DNA of 64,000 nt from Gemmatimonadetes bacterium 2013_60CM_65_52 (lineage in GTDB: Bacteria > Gemmatimonadota > Gemmatimonadetes > Gemmatimonadales > Gemmatimonadaceae), in the NCBI GenBank assembly GCA_002215645.1, contig NGFI01000014.1:62001-126000 (forward strand), given 5' to 3'. Below the pieces are notes generated by a model. That model was given only the letters and a program-made list of their open reading frames with translations. It was not told where the DNA came from and ran no database searches. A program made the translations under genes and the position numbers. Positions 25,092 through 33,097 of this stretch are shown one piece after another; positions within the stretch are counted from its first letter, which is position 1; each line of letters begins with the position of its first letter.

Positions 25092-27710
25092 GCCCTTCGG
25101 CTCGCGAAACCGCTCGCGCTTTCGATCCTTCGCGGTGGTGCGCTGCTCGTCGCGCTTCCGATTGAAGCGGGCGACCTCGTCGTCCGTCCAGGGAGCGTCG
25201 AGCTGGTGCTGTAGCTCCTCCAGCGTCCGCGCACGTGTCTGTCCGCGCTGGCCGCGCAGAACACTGAAGCGAAGGGGCCGGTCCAGCACGGGCAGCTCGG
25301 ACTCCGTGAGGTTGCGGGCGAGCTTTTCCGGAAGTCGGAGTCGCGCCACGGCGATCGGACGGTCGTCTTCCTCTTCGACGTCGTACGCGATCTCGACGTC
25401 GCGGTCACGAATCGTCACCTGGGTGGGCAGCGAATCGTATCGGGCGCGTTCCGCTCGCGGGCTGAGCGCCTCGATCGCGTCCGACAGATCGAGATCCGCC
25501 TGCTTGAACGCCGTCATCGACGCGACACCGGCGAGTCGCTCGGCATAGAGCGCCGCCAGCTCCTGTTGTGAGAGGCGCGGCAGAATTCCCCCCGAGCGAC
25601 GCCAGGCTTCGCGCACCGCCTCGACGAGCGCGGTATTGCGCGGAACCGAATGATGCCGAGCCTCTCCCCGCGCCAGTGCCTCGGCCAGCACGCGGCGCGC
25701 TTCCTCCTCGCGGCCCGCCGGGAAGACATCGACGACCTCCACTTCGCGCTCGAGCTCGAATCCGTGGTACTGGATTCGTCGCTCCAGAACGAGCGGCGCC
25801 TTTCGCCGCTCGGGATCGTACACGAAGCGCGATTCGCCGCCGGTGGCAAATCGTCGCACGAGATCCATTGGAAGCTGTGTGCCCTCGATCGCGGCACGAG
25901 GGCGGCCGAACTTGTCGGCGAAGTAGCGCAGTTCGCCGGCAATTGCTCCCCAACTTCCGCAGACGCTTGTCTTGCTGACGCGTGCCTCCTCACCCCACGC
26001 CGTTTCCTCGTCGATCACCAGATCGAACGGCATGTACTCCGCGAGCACCTCCGCAAACTTCCGGCGCGTGCCTTCGTGCGCGTGACGCATGTCGGCCGGC
26101 AGCCGCATGTTGAGGCCGCGATACACGCTCGCCATTCCCAGCGCCGCATCCTCGATGGACTTCACGAGCACACCGCGGTCCTCGGCCCACTCCGCAATCT
26201 CCTCCGCGTGGAAGAGGTGCCGCGCGAGACCGTAGACCTCACCGACGTAGCCCGCCACACGATAGGCCTCGGCATACACGTTGTACGCGGTGAGATGATC
26301 GCTTCCGGGGACGATGAGCCCCTCGAGGTTCCTCTCCTCGCGCGTCATGCGATGCAGCGACTCGATGCCGCTCATCACCGCGAGGTACGGCACCAGCTCA
26401 TCGTCCGCGTTGACGAGCAGCTCGGCCCATTCGCGCTCCACGGGCATCGCCTCCACCGCCCGCCCATATCGCGTGAGCCGCCCGTGCTCGATGATGCCTC
26501 TGCTCTCGAGAAACCGCACGGCACGCTGGTACGCGACCCGATCGAGCGGCACCGGCAGCTCGAGTGCATCGGCTGCAACGCCGAGTCCCGCGCAGGTGAT
26601 CGCCACGCGCTCCGAATCGCCGGCGAGCTGAAACTCCGGCGCCGTCGGCTTGAGCGACGCAAAATCGATGTCGCGGTCACTGAGAATGAACACGCGCCCG
26701 CCCGCCACGCGGCCGTGCACGCGTCCCGCCATCTGCAGAATCTCGTTTGCGCCGAGGTGCAGCCGGGTGAGGACGTTCTTCCCCTTCTCGACGATGGACG
26801 TAAAGCGCGTATCGTCGATGACGACGGTATCCAGGCCGTGTACGTTCAACGCGCTCTGGCCCGCCGCCGTCATCGCGAGAAAGAAGGGCTTTCGCTCCTC
26901 GCCGTCGAGAAACGGACGCAGAACCCTGATCGGCTCGCCGCCGTGATAGTGCGCCGTATTGATTCGCGGCGCGCGGATGCGAACGTCCTCCGCGGCCTGT
27001 TCGACGCCCTTGCGTGTGGGGACGAACAGCCCGACACCGCGCTTCTCACGGTAGACGCGCTGGAGAAATCTGTCGTCGAGAAACTCCGAGGGCTCCTTGT
27101 TGACGACCTCCACCTTCGCCGCCTTCTGCGGATCGAAGGCGTAGACCTCGAGCACATCGGCGCTGTCGAGGTAGTTGCGATAGAACGTCGGGTCTACGGT
27201 AGCCGAGAGCCAGATGAAGCGGCAGCCGACTCGCTTGCCGAGCGCGAGGCACAGCTCCAGCTCGGCCGACGTCTGGTGAATTTCGTCCACGATGAGCGTG
27301 TCGGCAGGCAGGATGTCACCGTCCTGGAACCATCGCCGCGCAATGCCGGTGGTGACGATGATGACATTCCATTCCGGCGTATCGGGTGTGGCTTCGCGCT
27401 CGCGGTTGATCACGCCGACGCGCAGATCCGTCGTGCCGAGCAGCTCTTCCGCCATCGGACGGATGGCGAGCGTCTTTCCCGATCCGGTGCCCGCGACGAT
27501 GCCGAAGCCCCGGTGCGCGCGCGCCAGCTCGCGCACGCGGCCCCCGAAGTGCTTCTCCAGATACGTCTCGATGTGCAGGCCGACCGCGATCTCGATCGTC
27601 TCGCAGGCCGCGCGCGTGGGCGCGATGACGATCACGCGGCCCGTGACCGGCTCGGACCGGACGAAGGCGTCGTGATCGAGCGGAAGGTATTGGTCTCTTA
27701 CGCCGCGCAT
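25035..27710 (-). CDS. DEAH-box RNA helicase-like ATPase, HrpA-related
   Basis: The 891-residue protein has superfamily-2 motifs: Walker A GTGSGKT (~residue 74), DEIH as motif II (~143), SAT as motif III (~170) and QMAGRVHGR as motif VI (~325). A winged-helix/ratchet-like region follows, then a C-terminal tail of Arg/Gly repeats (GGRRGGRGRRPGGG) typical of RNA-binding proteins. DEAH proteins of the HrpA/DHX family unwind RNA with NTP. It is shorter than E. coli HrpA (~1300 aa). The N-terminal 60 residues are unfamiliar. It converges on the GNAT gene with a 57-nt overlap. Confidence 0.87.
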   Translation of the reverse strand: MRGVRDQYLPLDHDAFVRSEPVTGRVIVIAPTRAACETIEIAVGLHIETYLEKHFGGRVRELARAHRGFGIVAGTGSGKTLAIRPMAEELLGTTDLRVGVINREREATPDTPEWNVIIVTTGIARRWFQDGDILPADTLIVDEIHQTSAELELCLALGKRVGCRFIWLSATVDPTFYRNYLDSADVLEVYAFDPQKAAKVEVVNKEPSEFLDDRFLQRVYREKRGVGLFVPTRKGVEQAAEDVRIRAPRINTAHYHGGEPIRVLRPFLDGEERKPFFLAMTAAGQSALNVHGLDTVVIDDTRFTSIVEKGKNVLTRLHLGANEILQMAGRVHGRVAGGRVFILSDRDIDFASLKPTAPEFQLAGDSERVAITCAGLGVAADALELPVPLDRVAYQRAVRFLESRGIIEHGRLTRYGRAVEAMPVEREWAELLVNADDELVPYLAVMSGIESLHRMTREERNLEGLIVPGSDHLTAYNVYAEAYRVAGYVGEVYGLARHLFHAEEIAEWAEDRGVLVKSIEDAALGMASVYRGLNMRLPADMRHAHEGTRRKFAEVLAEYMPFDLVIDEETAWGEEARVSKTSVCGSWGAIAGELRYFADKFGRPRAAIEGTQLPMDLVRRFATGGESRFVYDPERRKAPLVLERRIQYHGFELEREVEVVDVFPAGREEEARRVLAEALARGEARHHSVPRNTALVEAVREAWRRSGGILPRLSQQELAALYAERLAGVASMTAFKQADLDLSDAIEALSPRAERARYDSLPTQVTIRDRDVEIAYDVEEEDDRPIAVARLRLPEKLARNLTESELPVLDRPLRFSVLRGQRGQTRARTLEELQHQLDAPWTDDEVARFNRKRDEQRTTAKDRKRERFREPKGSGGRRGGRGRRPGGGRFR

Positions 27711-27746
27711 GGGCTCGCGCGTGGCGAGTTTCGTGCGCGCGGCGTG

Positions 27747-28058
27747 TCAGTCCTGCGGCTTGCTGCGGTCCTCGCCGAACTTCTTGAGGAAGGGAAGCTC
27801 CTTGTCCTCGGGCTTCTTTCCCTTCTCCACGTAGTCGTCACCGAAGATCACCCTTCCGTTGGGCGGCTTGTTCTTGACCGCGGTGGGACAATCCGTGGGC
27901 GCGGGCTGCTGCTTGGGCGGCACCTTGTCGAGCCAGATGCGGCACATGCCTGGCGGCGGCCGATAGGACTTCGGAATGTCGTCGCCCTTCTGGGCGCGCG
28001 CGACGCCGGCGAGCCCCGCCGTGCATGCAATGGTCAGAAATACGGTACGCAGCATCAT
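27747..28058 (-). CDS. Small secreted protein with PPxGMCRxW motif
   Basis: A 103-residue protein with a signal peptide (ending ARAQ) and the motif PPPGMCRIWLDKVPPKQQ followed by PAPTDC. This Cys-containing, proline-rich motif occurs in many short secreted proteins of unknown function in several soil phyla. The C-terminus is charged (KKPEDKELPFLKKFGED). ATGs at 28058 and 28055 are adjacent. It lies 36 nt upstream of the helicase start on the same strand. Confidence 0.75.
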   Translation of the reverse strand: MMLRTVFLTIACTAGLAGVARAQKGDDIPKSYRPPPGMCRIWLDKVPPKQQPAPTDCPTAVKNKPPNGRVIFGDDYVEKGKKPEDKELPFLKKFGEDRSKPQD

Positions 28059-28253
28059 TCTCGCGTGTCTCCGGTGGCGGGCGCACTTCCCCCGTCGCCG
28101 TCCATCAGGGGAGCGCAGGCGTGTAGCCGCCTGCTCACCGTCCTTGTACCCATCGGCCAAGTATAGTTCCGCCACGCGGGACGTACGTCAGGCTGCGTCC
28201 GCTGCGATTGTATCCAAATTCACTCGTTGTTAGCACGTCCAACACCAGCGGAA

Positions 28254-29333
28254 CTAATCGCCGAAGGAGATCCCGATTTCTCGTGCCGTCTGCACGAGAT
28301 CGTGGGCGACGTCCACGCGCTTCTTCTCTTTCAGCACGTCATCGATGGGAACCGTGACGATGTGCGGCGTCTGGAGGGCAACCATATGGCCCCACTTCTC
28401 ATCCGCCACCGCGCGAACCGCGGCGCCGCCGAAGCGCGTGGCCAGCAACCGGTCGTAGCCGGTTGGCATTCCACCGCGCTGAAGATGCCCGAGCACGAGT
28501 GAGCGCGTCTCTTTGCCGGTGACTGCCTGGATCTCCCGCGCAATCAGTTCGGCTACGCCGCCGACCCGCTTCGCCTGCCCGGGAAGCGATTCGCCAATGA
28601 GGTGTACTTCCCCGCCCTTGGGATATGCCCCCTCCGCGACGACGACGATGGAGAAATGCCGCCCCGCCGCGTCGCGAGCCAGGATCTTCTCGCACACTTT
28701 CCCGATGTCATAGGGAATCTCGGGAAGGAGAATCACGTCCGCGGTACCCGCGACACCCGAGTGCAGCGCGATGAATCCCGCATCGCGCCCCATCACCTCC
28801 ATCACGATCACGCGATCGTGACTCTCGGCGGTGGTGTGCAGCTTGTCGATTGCCTCGATGGCGGTGTTCACCGCCGTGTCGAAGCCGAACGTGGTCACCG
28901 TGCCGCTCACGTCGTTGTCGATCGTCTTGGGAACGCCGATGACGCGCATGCCTTTGTGGCAGAGCTGGCGGGCGATCTCCAGCGAGCCGTCGCCGCCGAT
29001 GGTGATGACCGCCTCGATGCCGAGCCGCTGGGCGTTCTCCATCAGCTCGTCCGACCGGTCCACCGCCACGTACGAGCCGTCGGGCTGCTTGCGCGGATAG
29101 CAGAACGGATTCCCACGATTGGACGCCCGGAGGATGGTTCCGCCAAGGTGTCCGATGCCGCGCACCGATTCTCTCGTGAGCGGAATGACTTCGTCTTCTC
29201 CGAGCAGTCCGGCGAAGCCGCGCTTGACGCCGATGACTTCCCATCCGCGATTGACAGCGGTGAGCACGGCCGCGCGGATGACGGCGTTGAGGCCGGGGGC
29301 GTCTCCGCCGCCCGTCGAGATGGCGATACGCAT
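28254..29333 (-). CDS. pfkA: 6-phosphofructokinase
   Basis: A 359-residue PFK: STGGGDAPGLNAVIR at the start, IGGDGS (~residue 104) and VPKTIDND (~137), plus the substrate-binding MGRDAGFIA. It phosphorylates fructose-6-phosphate in glycolysis. The two positions used to predict the phosphate donor disagree: GGDG is the ATP-type Gly, while PKTIDND has the Lys found in pyrophosphate-dependent enzymes. The donor is therefore uncertain. ATG 29333 is used; TTG 29336 is unlikely. The SelW-like gene ends 17 nt upstream on the same strand. Confidence 0.93.
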   Translation of the reverse strand: MRIAISTGGGDAPGLNAVIRAAVLTAVNRGWEVIGVKRGFAGLLGEDEVIPLTRESVRGIGHLGGTILRASNRGNPFCYPRKQPDGSYVAVDRSDELMENAQRLGIEAVITIGGDGSLEIARQLCHKGMRVIGVPKTIDNDVSGTVTTFGFDTAVNTAIEAIDKLHTTAESHDRVIVMEVMGRDAGFIALHSGVAGTADVILLPEIPYDIGKVCEKILARDAAGRHFSIVVVAEGAYPKGGEVHLIGESLPGQAKRVGGVAELIAREIQAVTGKETRSLVLGHLQRGGMPTGYDRLLATRFGGAAVRAVADEKWGHMVALQTPHIVTVPIDDVLKEKKRVDVAHDLVQTAREIGISFGD

Positions 29334-29349
29334 CAAATCAGTGCGGTGC

Positions 29350-29573
29350 TCAGGATGCCTTCAGGTGCGAAACGATCTCTCCCGGCGCCGCGTGCCGTCC
29401 CGTCTTGGACTTCTCGTACACGGCACACCGTCTTTGAGAACCTCGAAACGCCCCCCCGAGCTCGGAACCAGCGTCACCTCGGCTCCGGGGAAATGTTCGT
29501 TGAGCTCGGCCACCAGCCTGGCGGCCCTCGGTTCGTAGTTTCAAAGCGTGCAATACTCGATCGAGATCTTCAT
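29350..29573 (-). CDS. SelW/Rdx-family selenoprotein gene, in-frame TGA, one frameshift
   Basis: Read from ATG 29573, the frame gives MKISIEYCTL, then TGA at 29543-29541, then NYEPRAARLVAELNEHF and PGAEVTLVPSSGGRFEVLK. This is the thioredoxin-like Rdx fold of SelW/SelT/SelH with the redox motif as C-x-x-U. A hairpin 22 nt after the TGA fits a bacterial SECIS. The family ending VYEKSKTGRHAAPGEIV lies in the next frame, joined at CCG/GTG around 29421 where one base is missing. So the gene needs both UGA recoding and either a corrected base or a frameshift. Its role would be thiol redox. No selA, selB, selC or selD lies in the window. It sits between pfkA and a small lipoprotein gene. Confidence 0.8.
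29508..29526 (-). promoter_or_regulatory. Candidate bacterial SECIS hairpin
   Basis: On the minus strand the 8-bp stem GGCCGCCA / TGGTGGCC (one G-U pair) closes a GGC tri-loop. The loop starts 22 nt after the UGA, within the 16-37 nt window known for bacterial SECIS elements, and has G in its first two positions, which SelB recognises. The hairpin lies within the coding frame, as is normal in bacteria. Confidence 0.7.
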
Positions 29574-29610
29574 GCCCTGAATATATCAGCGGTCGTGCGC
29601 GCATGAAGAC

Positions 29611-29856
29611 TCAAGGCGCCACTCGCACGCCGGCCATCCCCGCAAGCTGCCGAAGCAGCGTATCCTGCCGGGCCACGACGGTGCGGAGGGAGTCCACCTG
29701 CTGATGCGCCTGTGCAGCATCCTGCCGCAGCCCATTGAGCTCGTCGCCGAGCTGACGCATCTGCTCCACCATCTGCGCATCCGCCATTGGGCTGCGACAC
29801 CCCGCCAGGGAGATCGCGCACGCAAGCACTGCACATTGACGGACCGTCGGTTTCAT
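29611..29856 (-). CDS. Small coiled-coil lipoprotein
   Basis: An 81-residue protein with a lipoprotein signal peptide (lipobox SLAGC) and then an amphipathic helix rich in Gln, Leu and Asp (MVEQMRQLGDELNGLRQDAA through QQVDSLRTVVARQDTLLRQL), a likely trimeric or dimeric coiled coil. It resembles small Lpp-like or YbgF-helix proteins in shape but not clearly in sequence. GGAG precedes ATG 29856. It is divergent from the pseudopilin gene. Confidence 0.75.
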   Translation of the reverse strand: MKPTVRQCAVLACAISLAGCRSPMADAQMVEQMRQLGDELNGLRQDAAQAHQQVDSLRTVVARQDTLLRQLAGMAGVRVAP

Positions 29857-29967
29857 GTTCGGGACTCCGTTCTGACGGCGGTGTGACTCGGTGACGATGC
29901 ACTCCTGCGGCACACCGTGCAATGGAACGACCACGCACGCCCGGCGCGCGACGGAAAGACTCCATGC

Positions 29968-30399
29968 ATGGTGTCCCGTCCGCGATCCGCGCACACGCTC
30001 ATCGAGCTCGTTCTCGTCCTCGTCATCATCGGTCTCACGACGCTGGTGATGCTGCGGCAAGTGCAGCTCGTGCTCGATCGCGTCGCCACGCGCAGCGCCG
30101 CGAGAGCCGCCGGTGAATTGATCGCACGGGCACGGGACGAATCCATATCACAGCAGACCATGGTGGCCCTCCGCATCGACACCAGCGCGGCCGTGCTCGA
30201 CCTCCGCACGCGCACGGGATCGCTCGCACGCGCTCCATTGGGGACCACCTATGGCGTGTCGCTCTCGGCCACGCGCGACTCCATCGCCTTCGACGTCCGC
30301 GGGCTCGGCTATGGAGCGGCCAACGTTGCGCTCATCGCCAGGCGAGGCGTTGCAGCCAACACGGTGTTCGTGTCGCGACTTGGACGCGTGCGTTACTAG
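29968..30399 (+). CDS. GspH/FimT-type pseudopilin
   Basis: A 143-residue protein with a type IV prepilin N-terminus: positively charged leader, then HTLIELVLVLVIIGL, a long hydrophobic helix with Glu at +5. The peptidase site has Ala rather than Gly at -1 (SA/HTLIEL), a variant. The remaining ~100 residues form the globular beta domain of minor pseudopilins (GTTYGVSLSATRDSIAFDVRG). Such proteins form the tip of type IV pili or type II secretion pseudopili. No other pilus gene is adjacent. GGAAAG precedes ATG 29968. Its stop overlaps that of the convergent hydrolase. Confidence 0.83.
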   Translation: MVSRPRSAHTLIELVLVLVIIGLTTLVMLRQVQLVLDRVATRSAARAAGELIARARDESISQQTMVALRIDTSAAVLDLRTRTGSLARAPLGTTYGVSLSATRDSIAFDVRGLGYGAANVALIARRGVAANTVFVSRLGRVRY

Positions 30400-31265
30400 G
30401 ACAGCACCTCGAAGAACGACAGCACGAGCGGAACCACGTCCTCGGGACGCTCCTCGTTCACCGCATGGCCGCCGCCCTCGATCTCGTACAGCCGCATGGC
30501 CGGCAAACGTTCTCTCAGGGCCCTCGCATACGGCAGCGAATCGAGCACCAGCCGGTCGCGCGTCCCCAGTATGACGAGGAGACGCGAAGCCAGCGCGCGC
30601 AGGTTCGCGGCCATCGCGTCCGGATTGGCGCGTCGCCAGTCGAAGGCATTCAATAGTCGTCGCATCGCGCGCGCATAGGCCGGAAACTGCGACGGAGCCC
30701 AATATTCGTCGTCGTCGCGCGCGGTGAGGCGCGACGCGTCGCCGTACACGAGACGATGCGCTCTCGCGACGATCCATCGCGCGACAAGACGCGGCAGCAC
30801 ACGATCCAGCAGTGGCGGCCGCGCCAGCCGGAAAAACGGCTGAAATCGGATGCGGCCGAAGCAGGCGGGATTCACGAGCGCCATGCGGCCCAGCCGCGCG
30901 TCCGACTGCGCCAACGACAACACGATCGTGCCGGCCATCGACTGCGCTACCACGTCGGCGTGCACGATTTCATCCACGTCCAGGAACTGGCGCACCGCGC
31001 CAACCATCCCCGACAATGTGTACCACTCCACGCCGTCGGGCTTCTCCGACAGCCCGTGACCCGGCAGGTCGATTGCAATGGCCCGATAACCCGCCGCGGC
31101 CAGCGGCGCGAACCAGTCCCGCCACATGTAGATCGACGCACCCCATCCGTGGAGAAGCAGGATGACGGGACTGTCACGGTTGCCGGATTCGGCCACACGG
31201 AGCGTGATGCCACCGGCAAGGTCAACGGCGCGCGTCGCCACATCGGACCGCCCCGCGGGAAACAT
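30396..31265 (-). CDS. Alpha/beta-hydrolase
   Basis: The protein shows the fold: ILLLHGWGASIYMWRDWF (oxyanion loop), AIDLPGHGLSEKPDG, nucleophile elbow VAQSMAGT with Ser, VILGTRDRLV for the acid and GGGHAVNEERPEDV with the His. The Gln before Ser replaces the usual His. ATG 31265 gives 289 residues; longer starts overlap the upstream gene. Esterase or C-C hydrolase activity is plausible, substrate unknown. It is preceded on the same strand by the 31319-32479 gene. Confidence 0.85.
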   Translation of the reverse strand: MFPAGRSDVATRAVDLAGGITLRVAESGNRDSPVILLLHGWGASIYMWRDWFAPLAAAGYRAIAIDLPGHGLSEKPDGVEWYTLSGMVGAVRQFLDVDEIVHADVVAQSMAGTIVLSLAQSDARLGRMALVNPACFGRIRFQPFFRLARPPLLDRVLPRLVARWIVARAHRLVYGDASRLTARDDDEYWAPSQFPAYARAMRRLLNAFDWRRANPDAMAANLRALASRLLVILGTRDRLVLDSLPYARALRERLPAMRLYEIEGGGHAVNEERPEDVVPLVLSFFEVLS

Positions 31266-31318
31266 CTCCGCGGGCGCGATCCGTCCGCGAAGGCGTGCTT
31301 CGCGGCCGCGTGTCGCGG

Positions 31319-32479
31319 TCAGACGATCTCGATCGTGCGACCCGACAGCCGCGCGATCAGACCGAGACGGAAGGTCACGTCCGTCCACCGCTCCTCACCG
31401 GCAAGCTGTGCCTCGAGCGGATAGGATGGCCACGCGTACGGGCTCGACCCGCGCACCATGGCCATGCCCTTGTGCGGGTGCCACACCCCGTCGCGATCGC
31501 GATCCTCGAGAAAACGCTCGAACAGCCGCGACCAGTTGTCGTTCCTCCGGAGATATCCGAGACGCGCCATCAGCTCGATCCAATGCAGCGCGAACGGCAC
31601 GTCGTTGTCCACCGCGTTGCGATGTGGCAGCGGGTCGCCGAGGACGAGATGCGGAACGGGAATGGCGTGCTTGCCGCAGAGCTGCACGGCTTCCTGCCGC
31701 GGCTGCGGCTGCGTGACGTGCGTATACAGCGCATCCATCACGCGATGATGCTCGGCGCGAAAGAGCGGCATGTGCGCCAGCATCTCGATGGCGAAGATCG
31801 ACGGCGGGCACGCCTCGGCCGCCAGCATGTGCTGGTTGCCCTGGCGGATCCACGGCTTCTGCGCCAGCGGCGAGCGCAGGTAGTCGCCCATGCGAAGTAC
31901 GATGCGCCGTGCCGCGCCGCGCAGGCGTGGATCGCCCTCATAGCCCGCCTGCGCCAGCGTCGCCGCGGCCGCCTCGCGCAGCAGCATGCGCCCGCGCTTC
32001 AACGTCTCTTCGTCCGGCACGTGCTTTCCGCCGAGCTCGAATAGAAAGGATGGATCATCGTCCTCGGCGAGCAGTCGGAACAGAATGCGACGTGCATGCA
32101 GCAGCGGCGGTGTGTCCTTGTCCCAGCCGTATTCGAGCAGCCGCCGGACGGCCGGAACGGTGCCCACTCCCTCGAAGTGCTCGGCGCGCGATGACGGCAG
32201 CGTGAGAATGCTCCGATTCCACATGCCATCCCCCGACTGGAGCACGGCCAACAGCAACGCGGGTGGATATGTAAATGGAAGTGACGCAATCTTTGCGGCA
32301 TCCGTAGCGCCGACCCGGGCCACGTCGATCATGGACCGGTAGCGTATCGGTGCCGCCGCATGCTCCAGAAGCCAGTCCAGCGGAAAACGCACTGGAGATG
32401 GGGGCGGAGCGACCGGTGGCGGGACGGTGGGAGCGGGAACGGCGGTGGTGGTACTGCTCGATGGCGACGGCAGAGTCAC
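31319..32479 (-). CDS. Hypothetical protein, possible alpha-toroid fold
   Basis: A 386-residue protein starting with a Ser/Thr/Pro-rich segment (first 30 residues), then a largely helical body without signal peptide. Phrases such as SGDGMWNRSILTLPSS, RAVVRRLLEYGWDKDT-like (VRRLLEYGWDKDTPPLL) and DGVWHPHKG resemble the repeats of prenyltransferase/squalene-cyclase alpha-alpha toroids, but the catalytic residues of those enzymes are not seen. I do not assign a reaction. It is upstream of the alpha/beta-hydrolase gene with a 53-nt gap. Confidence 0.65.
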   Translation of the reverse strand: MTLPSPSSSTTTAVPAPTVPPPVAPPPSPVRFPLDWLLEHAAAPIRYRSMIDVARVGATDAAKIASLPFTYPPALLLAVLQSGDGMWNRSILTLPSSRAEHFEGVGTVPAVRRLLEYGWDKDTPPLLHARRILFRLLAEDDDPSFLFELGGKHVPDEETLKRGRMLLREAAAATLAQAGYEGDPRLRGAARRIVLRMGDYLRSPLAQKPWIRQGNQHMLAAEACPPSIFAIEMLAHMPLFRAEHHRVMDALYTHVTQPQPRQEAVQLCGKHAIPVPHLVLGDPLPHRNAVDNDVPFALHWIELMARLGYLRRNDNWSRLFERFLEDRDRDGVWHPHKGMAMVRGSSPYAWPSYPLEAQLAGEERWTDVTFRLGLIARLSGRTIEIV

Positions 32480-32661
32480 GTTCGGATCGCGGGCTTGCGG
32501 TCAGGCCAGAGTCGAATGGCGGCGCTGGGCAAGACGCCCCGCGCGGAAGGCGGGTAAGCTTAGCGAAATACCGGGCCGACGCTAGAGGGTATTATCTAAG
32601 TTGTTACAGGACAACGAGTTATCAAAATGGTACTTTCATCATTCTCCATGAGGCCGGTAAC
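32480..32661. promoter_or_regulatory. Intergenic region with inverted repeat before the Spy-like gene
   Basis: The stretch from ~32583 to 32645 is clearly AT-richer than its surroundings. It contains TATTAT at 32590-32595, a possible -10 box, and the inverted repeat GTTGT-N6-ACAAC at 32600-32615. These could form the promoter/operator for the Spy-like gene. No good -35 is visible, and no regulator is adjacent. Confidence 0.35.
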
Positions 32662-33042
32662 ATGAAGGGAATTCGCATTGCGACGCTCGGCGTCGCACTC
32701 CTCGTCGGAAGCACCACCGTCGCCCACGCCCAGCAACAGCAGGGCGGGCCCGGCGGCCGTCGCGGCAACATGATGTTGATGGGAATCGACAGCACGCTGA
32801 GTGCTGAACAGAAGACGAAGATCGAGGACATCACGAAGAAGTACGCGCCCGAGCAACAGGCGGTGCGCGAGCTCATGCAGTCCGACCGCGAGGGCGCCAT
32901 GAAGAAGATGGGCGAGCTCCGCGCGAAGATGCAGCCGGAGATCCGCGCCGTCCTGACGCCGGATCAGCAGGCGGTCTTCGACAAGAACCTCGAGGAAATG
33001 GCAAAGCGCATGACGCGACAGGCTCCGCCGCCGGCAATCTGA
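32662..33042 (+). CDS. Spy/CpxP-like periplasmic protein with LTxxQ motifs
   Basis: A 126-residue protein with a signal peptide cleaved after AHAQ and a Gln/Gly-rich linker. The helical body carries LSAEQKTKIEDI (~residue 47) and LTPDQQAVFDKN (~98), the two LTxxQ-type motifs of the Spy/CpxP family. These are small periplasmic chaperones or stress sensors. GAGG sits 9 nt before ATG 32662. It stands in front of an alpha/beta-hydrolase gene. Confidence 0.85.
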   Translation: MKGIRIATLGVALLVGSTTVAHAQQQQGGPGGRRGNMMLMGIDSTLSAEQKTKIEDITKKYAPEQQAVRELMQSDREGAMKKMGELRAKMQPEIRAVLTPDQQAVFDKNLEEMAKRMTRQAPPPAI

Positions 33043-33097
33043 CGTCCTGCCGTCGCGGCAATGGGGTGGCGGTGCATTGCACCGGCACCCCATTTTC

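Noticed and set aside
25650-28166. Very long open frame antisense to the helicase gene
   Set aside because: GC-rich third positions keep the antisense strand open; the opposite strand carries clear helicase motifs, and this frame has no recognisable domain.
28059-28253. Gap before pfkA end as a possible small RNA or gene
   Set aside because: It contains a GCAGGCG/CGCCTGC hairpin (about 28117-28136) and a TATACT box on the minus strand, but no open frame with a ribosome-binding site, and the hairpin has no T-run.
29350-29604. Conventional frame giving an 84-residue protein beginning MRARPLIYSG
   Set aside because: Only its C-terminal third (VYEKSKTGRHAAPGEIV) is family-like; its N-terminal part is the wrong frame of the SelW-like gene, which starts at 29573 and reads through TGA.
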